From Chondrus crispus (lineage: Eukaryota > Rhodophyta > Florideophyceae > Gigartinales > Gigartinaceae), in contig NW_005179210.1 in assembly GCF_000350225.1 (NCBI RefSeq), forward strand, positions 1 to 64,000: a stretch of DNA of 64,000 bases, given 5' to 3'. Below are positions 9,609 to 20,814 of the stretch, piece by piece. A program made the position numbers and the translations under genes. The notes below the pieces were generated by a model. The model made no database searches, was not told where the DNA came from, and saw nothing but the letters and a program-made list of their open reading frames with translations. Every line of letters starts with the position of its first letter. Within the stretch, counting starts at the first letter, position 1.

Positions 9609-10089
9609 AGGGATGACTGTAGTTAGTGCCTCCTCAAATCTTAAAATTGCAAATTGTGCTGACGAAAGAGGGATTTTATGACACGAAAACGGCGTGTTGT
9701 GCACAAATAACGCCTTGGTTTCTCGGACGGGCGACCCTATGCTAGGTTAAATGTGTATGGCACAATTGCCAAATGTGCAAGCGCACAACCCAGATTTCTG
9801 TACTCAAGAAAGCGTAGCTACCACGAGGCCAAATAAACTCGATATCTACGAGCTTCCAAGCATGTCCAACCATGAAAAACTACTCCGCGACGAAGCTCCA
9901 CCATCCCCCGACAAACTTAATCAAGAAATCATCATGGATAGAAAAATTCATCGCAAGGAATCCCGAAAAAGCATTCCCACGCCAACCACCTGTCAACCAC
10001 GCAACCTCAGCCAACTATCATCGATCCCCCCACCTGTCATGCCGTTTCAAAACCCACTTCTCTGTCACAACCGCTCACCCGTGACCGTT
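9609..10089. other. Spacer between Harbinger and chromovirus A
   Basis: Continuation of the sequence that flanked the MULE before Harbinger inserted. A segment at 9705-9735 is an inverted match to 5930-5960. A 117-residue plus-strand ORF (9751-10104) is Pro/Ser-rich and runs into the LTR of element A; no domain was seen. Confidence 0.4.
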
Positions 10090-10094
10090 CTGCA

Positions 10095-10764
10095 TGTGGG
10101 ATAACTCCTCTCCGCCCTGGGTTGGGTGAGAGGCGGAGGCTTTAGCAAGGGAGCACGCGGCGCGGACGCGACGCGCGAATTGAACCGATCGGACGAGCTC
10201 GCGAAAAGGGAGTGGCTCACTGGCCGGTTACGCGCAGTCGCCCCGTGGTGCGTGAACGGGAGCGACCGGTAACTGGTTAGAAGCCAGCGCGCGCGATAGA
10301 CATCCGAAACGGACGTATATAGGCGCGAAAGGGACGGGAGCGACCTTGCCCCCGTTTACTGGTGGGGACGGGTGCCAGGTCTTAACCCCGCAGAGGGACG
10401 CCTCGGACACCTGTCCCAGTACAGTAGTACAGTACCTGCCGCCTAGTGCGTGCCGGGTACTGTACTCAATTAAAAAGGTAGCGCCATAATTACTACTACC
10501 GCACGGACGCTGCTACTACACGTGTGCACTACTGTACGCGCGTGTTGCTTACAGATTACCGCACGGACGACACGTGTGCTAACGCGCATGCGTAACACGC
10601 GTAGACTACCGCTCGGACGACAGGTGCACTACTGTACACGTACGCCAGATTACGACCGCTCGGCATGTGAGCGCGCTCGCTACACGTGGGCACAACCGCC
10701 CACGTGCATACCGTACACGGCCGTCCGATGACCTCCGCGCGCTCGCGCCGGTCATTATACTACA
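10095..10764 (-). repeat. 3' LTR of chromovirus A
   Basis: 670 bp, TG...CA, nearly identical to 19440-20109; the two visible differences lie close to the inner edge. A TATATA (10316-10321) is present and could serve either strand. Confidence 0.93.
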
Positions 10765-10766
10765 GA

Positions 10767-10778
10767 CCTCTCCCCTTA
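10767..10778 (-). promoter_or_regulatory. Polypurine tract of chromovirus A
   Basis: On the minus strand a purine run (AAGGGGAGAGG) lies 2-3 bp from the inner edge of the 3' LTR, where plus-strand DNA synthesis would be primed. Confidence 0.65.
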
Positions 10779-10855
10779 GCTTTCGCTACGTCTCCGTAGC
10801 GACCCTCTACTGGACCGTGCGGGTCCGTTCCGGACGTTTCCTTCTATCGCGCACG

Positions 10856-13369
10856 ATGCGGGGACAGATGCCCCTCCGTGCGAACGATCATGCCCCCTGG
10901 CTCGTCAGCGAGCTGGCGGTATATAACGCCGCGGGTTCATCCGATTCGGAGAGCGCGTCTTCCGATTCTCCCCACGCGATCCACACTGACCCCCCAATTC
11001 TTCCCCAACACTCCCCTGCGAACTCAGAAATCTCCTCCGACAGCGACGACGACATCCCCCTACAGCGGCTCTTCAACCAACCCATGGACGGTCATCGCGA
11101 CACTTCTGCTGTGCGCGCGTACAGACAGCCGTTGAGCCCGCCTCGGGCTCCGGCAGCGGCGCTGGTCGGTCCCACCTTCCAACCGCGGCGACGCCTTCGC
11201 GACGGCCTGCAACCGTCCACTGGAGTGGCGGGGCCCGCGCAAGCGCCAATTGATTCGCCCGTACCGGTCGGTTCGCCTCCGCTGGGCGCCCAAGCAACAA
11301 AGTCCTCGCCGCTGCCCCTCGCGGGCGCAGCTCCAAGAACGGTCGAGGCGGACCCGGGGCTCGTCGTGGAGCTGCCGCCGCCTCCCATGTCGCCGCTGCC
11401 CGCTGCGGGCACGGCGCTCACAAGGGCCGCTTCCGAGGCGCCGTACGCGGCGCCGGCGCCGTCGAGTAGCGTAACGCTTGCACCGGCCGGACGGGGGGCG
11501 ACAACGTCGCTGGGGCGGGTATTCACCGCCCCAAGTACCCCGGCCTGGCTGCGCAGCGGCGTCGGCTCCGTACGGTCGCTGTGGCCCGGGTCCTCGATGG
11601 ACCACCGCCGCCGACGCGCGCGCCGACGCGACGCGGGCCGCAAGCCTCCGATTACGGTCGAGGAATATGTTCAGCGAAACTTTCTGGACGCGGCGAGGTT
11701 CGCGGCCATTCCGATCGTGGGCGCGATCAAGACTCCGTCCGGACGCGGTGCCGTGGCGCAAGAAAACCGCGCCGGCTCGTGGAAGGCGCGATGGCGTCAC
11801 GCTCCGTGTCGGAAGCCGGCCGCGGCGGGCAGTGACTTGCTCTATGTTCGCTGCGAGGGCGAGGAAAAGTACCACATCTCGCTGCTGAACCTCTTCGGTC
11901 GGTATCGCCGCTACGAAGGCCTCGCGCCCGACGTTCGCTTGGTGGCCTTTCCGCGGCCTTTCGACAGCTGGTACAGCGTTGCGAACCGAGCGCGGTGGGG
12001 TGAGGACGCAGCGCGCGAGAGTCGGCTGCGCTGGCGCCGGGTGGACGATTTCTTCCACATGTGGCACAGCACCGAGTTTTTCTCGGTGCCCAGCGCCGCG
12101 CGGCGCGGCCTGTACCCCGCGCTCCCGCCGAACTGGTCGACGTTCGAGGCGCCGGAGTACCTGTGCGTACCGACGCCGAGCGTCATGACGTACGTGGCCG
12201 CGCATTGGTTACCGCTCGGCCGATCGGAATCCGCGGAAATGGAGCGAACGCGCGTCTTGGTGCACGCGATCATGCTTTCCGAATGGGCGGTCTTGGCATT
12301 CCTGTGCTTCTTACACGCCGCTCGCGAGGGACTGCCGTTCTTCACGAAGTGTCCAGACCCGCGGCTGATCGCGCGGCGCGAGGAACCGTTCGATGAGCGC
12401 GGCCTGCTCTTCTGCCTCTCGGCGGGGCTCATCGATTTAATCCGCTCGGTCGGTATCGCGGAGATCCTCGAGGGTACGGCGTTTGACGCGACGTACGCGA
12501 CGCAGCTGTTGGCCTTCACGGAGGGCATGGATTGGAGCGGCCGGCCGGACTTCGTGTGGTTCAGCTGGAACCAGCGGTGCACCCTACCGATGCCCTCCGG
12601 AGCCGAGGCCGAGACCGGTGCCGATGGTGGCAGCGCGGCCCCCGGTCCAGCGGCCGCGACCGTCGCGGTTGACGTGGACGGAGCAGTCGACACAGTCGAC
12701 GCGGGTGACACGGGCGGCTTGCTTGCCGATGCCGATGTCGCGCCGCCGCGCGATGCTGGAACCAGTGCGGTGAGAAGCGTCGTCGAGACCGCGGTACCGG
12801 CCCGCGGCGGATCCGCTGGCGTGGCCTCGATTCAGAGCGACTCACCGAAGGGGTTGGTGCCAGAGCGACGCGACTTAAGAGAACCCCCCGGTGTCGTGGG
12901 AATTTCGGCCCCCACCTCAAGCCCCCCACACATCAGCGTGGTGACCGGTACCGAAGGCGATCATCGTCCCGCTCTGATGCCGCCTCCTTCCGCTCCGCAA
13001 CCGTCCGGCCGGTCTTCCCCGGAGCGCCTCCGTGGGGAGGCCGCGTTCACTGCCCTGCAGTACGCTTGCTCCTTCGAGGGGGCAACAGTTCCTTCGTCGG
13101 TTGAGCAGGCGCTACTGCAGGCGCGCGAGTGGATGCACCAAGTCAAGCAGTTGAATACGACCGTCGCGGCGCTCCGAGAGGCCTCCACCGCGGCGGAGCG
13201 TGAGCGCGTCGAGCATCACGAGAAGCTCCGCGACGTGCAGGACATCCTCGCTGTCGTCAGCCAACGTCTCGCGGCGCCGCCGATGCCTGCCGCTACGGTC
13301 GGGGCCTTGCGCCCCCCGCCCGAAGACGCCGCGGCCGCTCCGCCGGCTAAGCGCACGCGTCGTTCTTGA
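10856..13369 (+). CDS. Antisense ORF of chromovirus A (837 residues)
   Basis: An uninterrupted frame on the strand opposite gag-pol, filling the interval between pol and the 3' LTR. The ATG at 10856 is the first outside the LTR; the open frame reaches back into the LTR (10667). The product begins with an acidic Ser/Asp region (SSDSESASSDS; SEISSDSDDDI), then an Ala/Pro-rich linker, a basic patch near residue 250 (DHRRRRARRRD, possible nuclear signal), a globular Trp/Tyr-rich region (residues about 265-600) and a C-terminal helical/coiled-coil segment (about 745-805) ending in KRTRRS. The globular part contains MERTRVLVHAIMLSEW, which resembles blocks in the antisense ORFs of elements B and C. 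I do not recognise the family. It is the longest intact frame in element A, while the sense frames are interrupted. Confidence 0.65.
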   Translation: MRGQMPLRANDHAPWLVSELAVYNAAGSSDSESASSDSPHAIHTDPPILPQHSPANSEISSDSDDDIPLQRLFNQPMDGHRDTSAVRAYRQPLSPPRAPAAALVGPTFQPRRRLRDGLQPSTGVAGPAQAPIDSPVPVGSPPLGAQATKSSPLPLAGAAPRTVEADPGLVVELPPPPMSPLPAAGTALTRAASEAPYAAPAPSSSVTLAPAGRGATTSLGRVFTAPSTPAWLRSGVGSVRSLWPGSSMDHRRRRARRRDAGRKPPITVEEYVQRNFLDAARFAAIPIVGAIKTPSGRGAVAQENRAGSWKARWRHAPCRKPAAAGSDLLYVRCEGEEKYHISLLNLFGRYRRYEGLAPDVRLVAFPRPFDSWYSVANRARWGEDAARESRLRWRRVDDFFHMWHSTEFFSVPSAARRGLYPALPPNWSTFEAPEYLCVPTPSVMTYVAAHWLPLGRSESAEMERTRVLVHAIMLSEWAVLAFLCFLHAAREGLPFFTKCPDPRLIARREEPFDERGLLFCLSAGLIDLIRSVGIAEILEGTAFDATYATQLLAFTEGMDWSGRPDFVWFSWNQRCTLPMPSGAEAETGADGGSAAPGPAAATVAVDVDGAVDTVDAGDTGGLLADADVAPPRDAGTSAVRSVVETAVPARGGSAGVASIQSDSPKGLVPERRDLREPPGVVGISAPTSSPPHISVVTGTEGDHRPALMPPPSAPQPSGRSSPERLRGEAAFTALQYACSFEGATVPSSVEQALLQAREWMHQVKQLNTTVAALREASTAAERERVEHHEKLRDVQDILAVVSQRLAAPPMPAATVGALRPPPEDAAAAPPAKRTRRS

Positions 13370-13545
13370 GCCCCGACCCGTTGGTCGCCCCCTTTCGCGT
13401 AGCCTATTAGGGGCTTCGCCCACAGTAAACAGAGCCGATTAGCGGTGTTCCTTGCCTTTTCCTTTTGGCGCGTGCGGGCGGCAGTTCACGACGCGCGCGA
13501 GCGAGGTTGTCCTGACGGTTCGGTCATGCGAGGCCGGAAGGAGCG

Positions 13546-16500
13546 CTACGCGAGCGCGCTTGTCCGTCCTTGGCGCGTACGCCAATATCGGTCAATGAAA
13601 GGATGCGGGAGCCCCTCGGAGGGCTCGTAGGTATCGTCGGAAGTGGCGTACCCGTACCAGCGGACCTTGTACTCGATGCCGCCGCGGGTCATACGGTGTC
13701 CGACGATGCGGTCAACCACGTATTCCGCGCGGGGCGTTGTGGCTTGTGTGTCCGATGCGGATGGAATGGCCGAGGTGACAGTGTCCCCCGGCCCGCGCGG
13801 CATTTTCGTGACGCGGTCGATGCTCACGCGGTTCTTCACACCGTCCTGCTCGATGAGGACTGTGGTGTCCGTAGCGGAGCGCACGCGAAACGGCCCCTCT
13901 GTCTTTGGTAGAAGTTTGACAGAGAGCTCGTCCGTTCCGGTCGTAGGTTGCGCACGCGTGCGTCGCTCGACGCTCGTCAACGGGCGGGGCGGGGGATCAA
14001 CGTAGACAAAATCGCCCGCCACAACGACCGGACGGAAGCGGACCTTCTTGTCAAAATCGTCCTTGTACCGCTTTTGCGATGCGGTTAATTTCGTCCGAGC
14101 GCGGTCGAGAGCGTCGCGAAGCTTGCGCAGTGTAGCGCGCTTGTACTGCACCGGGGTCCGCGGGTCCTCTCGATGGGTCCCCGCGTCCTGCGGCACAGTA
14201 CTGGGGAGGCTGAAACCGGACGGTGGCCGCGTTAACACCAGGTCGAACGGAGTCGTCTCCGTCGACCGGTGGACCTGCGTATTGTGCGCGAAGGTCAGCG
14301 GCTGCACGTAGTCGTCCCAATCGCGCTGGTGCTCCTCCACGTAGTGCCGGAGGCGTTGCACCGGCGTGCGATTGAACCGTTCGGTCTGCCCATTCGACTG
14401 GGGGTGGTAGGCTGTCGTGAGATAATGCTGCACCCCCAGGAGGGCGCATACCGCGTCGAAGAATTTCGCAGCGAACTGGGGGCCATTGTTGGTTAGTTCG
14501 TAGCGCGGCACTCCGTAAACGTAGACCCAGTTGTCCAAAAACGCGTTTGCGACGACCGAAGCGGTTGTGGTACAGAGCGGGATACTGCGCGTTAGCTTGG
14601 AGAACCAGTCGGTAATTACCAACACGTGTTGGTTTCCGTGCGCGGTCTTGGGCAGCGGCCCCAGGAGGTCCATCGCGACAAACTCCAAGGGGCCCGTCGC
14701 GGGGAACAGCTTGAGATCTTTTTGGTTCTTGACAAGCGTCCCGCGGGTCGCAGCACACGAGGTGCAATTCCGTACGGTCAAAAACGCGTCGCTGGCCATG
14801 TGTGGCCAGTAGTACTCCCTGCGAAGGGTGTAGTACATACGCGTCGCTCCCGAGTGACCTGCCAACCTCGGATGGTGTGCCAGGTACAGTACCCGGGGGC
14901 GCAACCGAGTCGGTACCACGCGCTGCAGGGTCCCGTCCAGCGGGGACCTCCTCACGAGAAATCCGTAACGGTCCATGTCGAACTTCGAGTTCGGCGTCCC
15001 GACGGTTTCCGCGGCGAAGCGACAGAAGGCGTCCTCAGCTTGTTGGCGTAGAAATTCCTCAACCGAGATGGACGCATCGTCGCGTTCCTCGGGAGTTATC
15101 GGGACCGCGTGACAACCGTCCGGACGGTCTTGCGGCGGGTCCCAGTGCACATTGTCCAGGAGGGCCTCGCTGCCCTCATCGTACTGGACCGCAAAGCACG
15201 GGACCTCATCATCGACCGGTTCGGTGTCTCCTCCATCGGTACGTAAGCGCGATACGCCGTCCGCGAGTTGGTGCTTGACGCCTGGGCGGTACTGTATCTC
15301 GTAGTCGTACTCCGCCAAGCGCGGGCGCCAGCGAGCTAGCCGACCGGAACTGTCCGCTGAATTGAGGACCCAGCGTAGGCCCTCGTGATCCGTGCGGAGG
15401 TTGAACGCGCTTCCGTATAGGTACGGCCGTAGGGTGAGGATGCTCCACACTACGGCCAAGCATTCCTTTTCGGTAGTCGTATATTTGCGCTCCGCATTGG
15501 TCAACGCGCGGCTCCAATATCCGATCGGTCGGGTACCTCCATCGGGTTGCTCCTGTAGAAGGGCGCAACCCACTTGGTGTCCGCACGCGTCGGTGTCCAG
15601 CGTATATTTCCGTCCGTAGCGGGGCAGCGCGAGGATTGGCGGCGACACGAGGCGCCGCTTCAATTCCTCAAACGCTGCGTGTTCCGCATCGGTTAAGATC
15701 TCGAACTCGTAGGGCTGATTCTTGCCGGTCTTCTTATTCAGCGGCGCGGCGATCTTCGCGAATCCTTGCACAAACCGTCGGTAAACGTTGCACATCCCGA
15801 GAAAGGATTGCAGTTCCGTTTGGTTCGTAGGCGCGCGCGCTCGATCGCGATGACTTTGCGTCGCTCCACCTCCAACCGTCCCGGACGAATGACGTGCCGG
15901 AGATAGGTTACGGAGGTGTCGAAAAACGCGCACTTCGCCAATTTTAGCGACACGCCCGCGGTATGTAGAAGCCGTAGTACCTCGCGCACGTGTGCCATAT
16001 GTTCCGTAACGGTTCGCGAGTAGACAATGACGTCATCGAGGTAGACCAACGCGGTCTCCAATTTCACGCGGGACAGGATGATGTCGACCGCTCGTTGAAA
16101 TGTCGCGGGGGCGTTTTTGAGACCGAACGGCATGCGTAGAAAGCGGTAGAGGCCCGAATGCGACGCGAACGTTGTTTTATCGCGGTCCTCCTCGGCGATC
16201 TCCACCGGCCAATACCCGCTATTACAGTCTAGCGCGGTAAAGACAGTGGCATCGCCGAGCGAGTCGATACATTCGTCCATGCTCGGTAGTGGGTAGGAGT
16301 CGCGAACCGAAACGGCGTTTAGCTTGCGATAGTCCACGCAGAACCGCATGGTCCCGTCCTTTTTAGGGACGAAGACCACGGGGCTCGCCCACTCGGCCGA
16401 TGTCTGTTCGATGACTCCCGCGCGCAGCATGCGGTCGATTTCCTTCTTCGCCTTCTCGCGCGCGATGGGTCCGGCTCGGTAGGGTGCTTGGTATATCGGC

Positions 16501-17624
16501 TTCGCACCGGGCTTCAGCTCGATGCGATGCTTCGTAGCATCGATGTTACCCAAGTGGCCGGACCACATGTCCTTGAACTCGGACAGCATGTCCATAATTT
16601 CCGACCGGACGGTACTGTCTTCTGCACCAAGATGGACGTCTTCTTCCCACGAGCGGGTCTTCTCCGCGTCCGTATCGGTCCGCTCATCCGCGTTAGCGGG
16701 ATTGCCACTGTGGGCGTCGTCCGTTTCCGGTTCTTCGCGTCGCGCGCCTCCTCCCGTAGCGGTGGTGGATTTAATTCTGCCATCGTCCGTAGCGGATTCT
16801 TTGCGACGCGCGTATCCTTCCGTAGCGGTGGAGGATTGTCTTCTGCCATCGTCCGTATCTGGTTCGGGCCCCTCGTCCGTCAGCGATAGCGCGGGTTCTT
16901 CCGATTGGACGGTCTCGCGCGGCTCGACCACGTTGATGCCCGTGGGAGCCTGCGCACGCGAATTTGGCCACGCGGTCGGCGGTTGACGCTCAAACGGCGA
17001 ACCTGGGCGGAGACCTTGACGGATCCGAAGCTTTTGATAATTGGCTTCGCGGGCCTGCAAAAGCTTCGAACGCAGCGCGCTATCCGCCACCACAGGACAT
17101 TGCTCCTGTCGGTGGGTCAGGTCCAGACAGAACCGACACGGCGGGGGTCCAGGTAATCTTTGGTTGAAGAACCGGACCCGCTGGTTCTGTTCTGGCCTTC
17201 CGTACGGATGTGCGTGCGCGTCACCGTGTTGGGCGGGCGCCATCGGTGCGCCCGCCGGGGACGAGGCAGGTGACGGATGGTAGCTAGTCGGCGGCGAGCT
17301 AAGCGAGCTCGGCGTCGCCGACTGGTCCGTCACCGCCAGTATCTCCTCCGTTTCGGTTCCGCGCGCAGTCGGGAGTTCAGACAGGGACTCGACTGACAGC
17401 ACGGGTCTTGTCCGCGCGTTGCGCGTGAACCCTCTCACCGAATCGGACGGTGCTTGAGCCGACGCGAACGAGGTCGCCTGTCTTCGAGCCGAGCGGTGCG
17501 TCTCGCCTATCGCTTGCGCGTAGCGTGCCACCGCTTGGTAGTCCACGCCCGGATGCGTCGCGAGATAATTCCGCACCTGCGCGCACGTCGCTAGCAGAAG
17601 TCCCTCAACGAAAAGGGACTTCAA
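13546..17624 (-). pseudogene. pol of chromovirus A: RT, RNase H, integrase, chromodomain
   Basis: In element order: zinc knuckle C-x2-C-x4-H-x4-C near 17100-17145, reverse transcriptase (RFCVDYRKLN near 16345, active site YLDD near 16040), RNase H (LDTDACGHQVGC near 15590), integrase with Cys pair and core (DLLGPLPKT; YHPQSNGQTERFNR near 14390), and a C-terminal chromodomain (YKVRWYGYATSDDTYEPSEG near 13650). This order defines chromoviruses. The chromodomain of such elements is known to steer integration toward modified histones. The coding region is broken in a small number of places. Confidence 0.85.
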
Positions 17625-17645
17625 GCGCCTGTCCGAAAATAAGGT

Positions 17646-19379
17646 TCAGCAGCGCAACGCCTTGTCCCACAACTGGTTACTGTACACCTCCTCCGTCATA
17701 TTAGAACTCTGACGGAAGGAGGTGACATCACCGACCGCTTCGGAAATAACTTCGTCAGTCGCGTACGTGCGAAATAAAAAGTTAACAACTTCCGCGTAGG
17801 TTTCGAGCATATCGCGCTGCTCCGCATCGACCGCCATGGTGTTCCCGTGTAGCCTGGACTGGAGCAAGGCGTGGGCCTACCCAGTCAAATAGAACTGGAA
17901 ACACCATACGGCCGCGCCTTCGCTGACCCCATTGTGGTCGCAGGCCATCTTGAAGCGCGCGAGAAACCGTAGCACCGCGATTGGATCTTGACCACCGAAC
18001 GTGTGGGTTTTCAGCTGGACGTCCAACTTCTTCCGATAACGGTTAACTCGCCGCGCGGTACTCTCGTCGTAGCGCGCGCTGCGATTTTCCAGCCTATACG
18101 TGCGGTAGTCGACGGCCTTGGTGGACAGGTCGTTCAGCGGCCTGATCACCGGCGGCCGTTTCGGATCCCTCCTCGGGGCAGACCGGCGGTCTCTGCCCCT
18201 GCGAAGGCGGGCTCCTTCTCCGCCGGGGCTACTGTAGCCCTCCGGATCGGAGTCTTCTCGCCGGAACCGACGTCGGTCGCGCGCATCGCGGCCTCTGCGT
18301 TCGCTTCTGTGCGATCCGTCCGACTCGGTGTCCTCGTCATCAGAGGGGTATCTACCTCCTCCTGCATCGCGGTATTGCGTGTAGCGTCCGTCGCGGTTAT
18401 CATCGGAGGGGTAACCGACCCCTCCGGCATCGCGGTATCGCGCGTAGCGTCCGTCGCGGTTCTTGCGCGTCGCCCTGTGGCGACGTCTTGTGTCTTCTTC
18501 CTCGGAGGGGTTTTCTGTACCCTCCGAGGTGTAGCCTTGAGCGCCGGGTGCGCTTCTTCTGCTCGACCGATACGGCTGTCGCTTTTCTGTCGCGAAGCGC
18601 CCCAGGCAGTTTTCTGTCCCGCGGGGGCCAGCCGTATCGGCGAGTACGGGAGGGCCATTTTCTGTGGGCCCTCCTGTAGCACCATAAATTGGTGGGAGGT
18701 AAATGGTCTTACCCTCCGGGTGAGGGGCCATTGTAGCGATCCCGGGTGCGGCGCCGATCGGTTCAGCGTGCGGTAGCGTAAAATCCAGAGCGGTTGAGTC
18801 GCGCTGCTCGCGTGCGTCGACTCCTGCTCCGGCGAAGGTCGTGGCCAGACGATTGGCCACGGCGGAGCTGATCGCTCCCTTTAGAGCCGTACCGGACGGG
18901 GATTCTTCATCCACAGTGGTGAGCGCGGTCACCACCTCGCATTGGACTTGAGCTGGTTGAAGTTCGTCCAAAAGCGGTGCAATCGCGCTGCGTATGTGCG
19001 CGTCCATGAGCGCGGGCACCGTTCGGTCGAGGCATACGCGCGCTACCTGGGGGAGTTCCGTAGCGAGGAATTCCTCGACCCAGGCCTGGATGCGCAGCTG
19101 AATCGCGTCGACCATCCATTGGACACGATTCTCAGTGCCTGCCGACACGGCCGGCGTAACATCCGATGCGGACGCTCGCGTGCGGCCCGGTCGCGGTGGT
19201 GGTCGCAGCAGGGCTTCCGAGTTCTCCACCCGGGGGCACGGTGCGCCACTACCACTGCGGGTGCTCAGACGCCAGGAGGCGGAGTCTCCCCCTTCTTCCG
19301 GTCGGTTCATCGTCGAATACGCTTCGCAATCGACGCCGTGATTTCTCAACCTTTTCCGTCCGTACGGTTCTGCGCGCAA
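17646..19379 (-). pseudogene. gag of chromovirus A
   Basis: Minus-strand frame upstream of pol. The N-terminal half contains an Arg/Asp repeat region (units like NRDGRYARYRDAGG followed by YPSDD). The C-terminal half contains a capsid-like segment (DPIAVLRFLARFKMACD) that matches the DPIxxxxFLxxxK block in the Gags of elements B and C. It continues into the region before the zinc knuckle. Broken, few breaks. Confidence 0.7.
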
Positions 19380-19421
19380 TCGAGCGACTACGCGTGCGGC
19401 TCGACTTCAAGAGTCATCCCC

Positions 19422-19439
19422 TCCACAAGAGTACCAAAA
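19422..19439 (-). promoter_or_regulatory. Primer-binding site region of chromovirus A
   Basis: Directly inside the 5' LTR the minus strand reads TTTTGGTACTCTTGTGG. A TGG close to the LTR edge is the complement of a tRNA CCA end, and TTTTGGT also opens the site in element C. The tRNA was not identified. Confidence 0.5.
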
Positions 19440-20109
19440 TGTGGGATAACTCCTCTCCGCCCTGGGTTGGGTGAGAGGCGGAGGCTTTAGCAAGGGAGCA
19501 CGCGGCGCGGACGCGACGCGCGAATTGAACCGATCGGACGAGCTCGCGAAAAGGGAGTGGCTCACTGGCCGGTTACGCGCAGTCGCCCCGTGGTGCGTGA
19601 ACGGGAGCGACCGGTAACTGGTTAGAAGCCAGCGCGCGCGATAGACATCCGAAACGGACGTATATAGGCGCGAAAGGGACGGGAGCGACCTTGCCCCCGT
19701 TTACTGGTGGGGACGGGTGCCAGGTCTTAACCCCGCAGAGGGACGCCTCGGACACCTGTCCCAGTACAGTAGTACAGTACCTGCCGCCTAGTGCGTGCCG
19801 GGTACTGTACTCAATTAAAAAGGTAGCGCCATAATTACTACTACCGCACGGACGCTGCTACTACACGTGTGCACTACTGTACGCGCGTGTTGCTTACAGA
19901 TTACCGCACGGACGACACGTGTGCTAACGCGCATGCGTAACACGCGTAGACTACCGCTCGGACGACAGGTGCACTACTGTACACGTACGCCAGATTACGA
20001 CCGCTCGGCATGTGAGCGCGCTCGCTACACGTGGGCACAACCGCCCACGTGCATACCGTACACGGCCGTCCGATGACCTTCGCGCGCTTGCGCCGGTCAT
20101 TATACTACA
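19440..20109 (-). repeat. 5' LTR of chromovirus A
   Basis: 670 bp, partner of 10095-10764, followed by the target duplication CTGCA at 20110-20114. Confidence 0.93.
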
Positions 20110-20229
20110 CTGCACAGCAATAGCAATCGAAACGGATGCCCCACGCCCAAATATACGACATGCAGGGGTCAAAACCCCCAGGATCCCCTTCTCAACCTCT
20201 GTAGTGTGGGGGTTGATCCATCTCCTATG

Positions 20230-20670
20230 ACTAGTACTTCCGTCGGTTCCGGGATTCCAGTACGTTTTGGGCATGTGTCAGTGCAGGTACGTAATGACAA
20301 AATACGGTTGGTACGGGCTGCATTCAACGAATATGCGTTTTTGATACTGACTACGGAGCATGCCCCAAAACGTATCGGAATGGCCGGTTTTACCCCCTCG
20401 CAATTTCCGGTGGAACGATACGTTTTGGGCCCATTTACACGGCGTCACCCCTAAACGCGCTGGATTTGCGACATTGCTGTGGGCAATTTCAGACCAAAAA
20501 TTATGCCGGCGGCAGCGCGCAGCCAATAATTTGTCAGTGCGCAAAATTTAATTTTTGCCATGTCCCATTAGAGGCGCATGAGCAGTATTTTTAACTTCGA
20601 TTTTATTACGTACCTGTAACGGAGCATGTGCAATACGTCAGAGGCCTCATACGTATGGGAATCGCTGGTT
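20230..20670 (+). repeat. Diverged monomer of the 552-bp satellite
   Basis: Shares with the array at 44-47 kb the order: CTTCCGTCG start, TACGTTTTGGGCAT, GTCAG.. ACGTAATGACAAAA, a GATACTGACTACGG block, AAAACGTATCG, TTCCGGTGG.ACGATACGTTTT, ACACGGCG.CACCC, GCCACATTGCTGT-like and the GTCAGTGCGCAAAATTTAAT segment. It is clearly homologous but diverged, and a single copy lies 23 kb from the array. Confidence 0.8.
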
Positions 20671-20814
20671 TATATACGACATCCAAGTTTAAAGCAAGCA
20701 AATGAATACGGCGTACATGATCGTGGGACATCTGCGCTCTAGCTATTTTTAGGCCTAGGGTGAATATGACACGAAAACCGACTGCCAACCAATTTCCGGG
20801 GAGGTGTTTTAGAC

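Larger units (their letters stand above)
10095..20109 (-). mobile_element. Chromovirus A (Ty3/gypsy LTR element), TSD CTGCA
   Basis: Minus-strand element of 10,015 bp with 670-bp LTRs (TG...CA ends), flanked by CTGCA at 10090-10094 and 20110-20114. In element order: 5' LTR (19440-20109), gag, RT, RNase H, integrase, chromodomain, then a plus-strand antisense ORF, polypurine tract and 3' LTR (10095-10764). The LTRs differ at about two sites (roughly 0.3%), so insertion was recent. The protein-coding part is largely recognisable, with about three or four breaks on the sense strand. I did not recognise a protease domain. It is the youngest of the three chromoviruses here. Confidence 0.93.

Noticed and set aside
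11060-12929. 381-, 183- and 266-residue minus-strand frames opposite the antisense ORF of chromovirus A
   Set aside because: Arg/Pro-rich shadow products from high GC; the plus-strand frame has the structured composition and the cross-element similarity.
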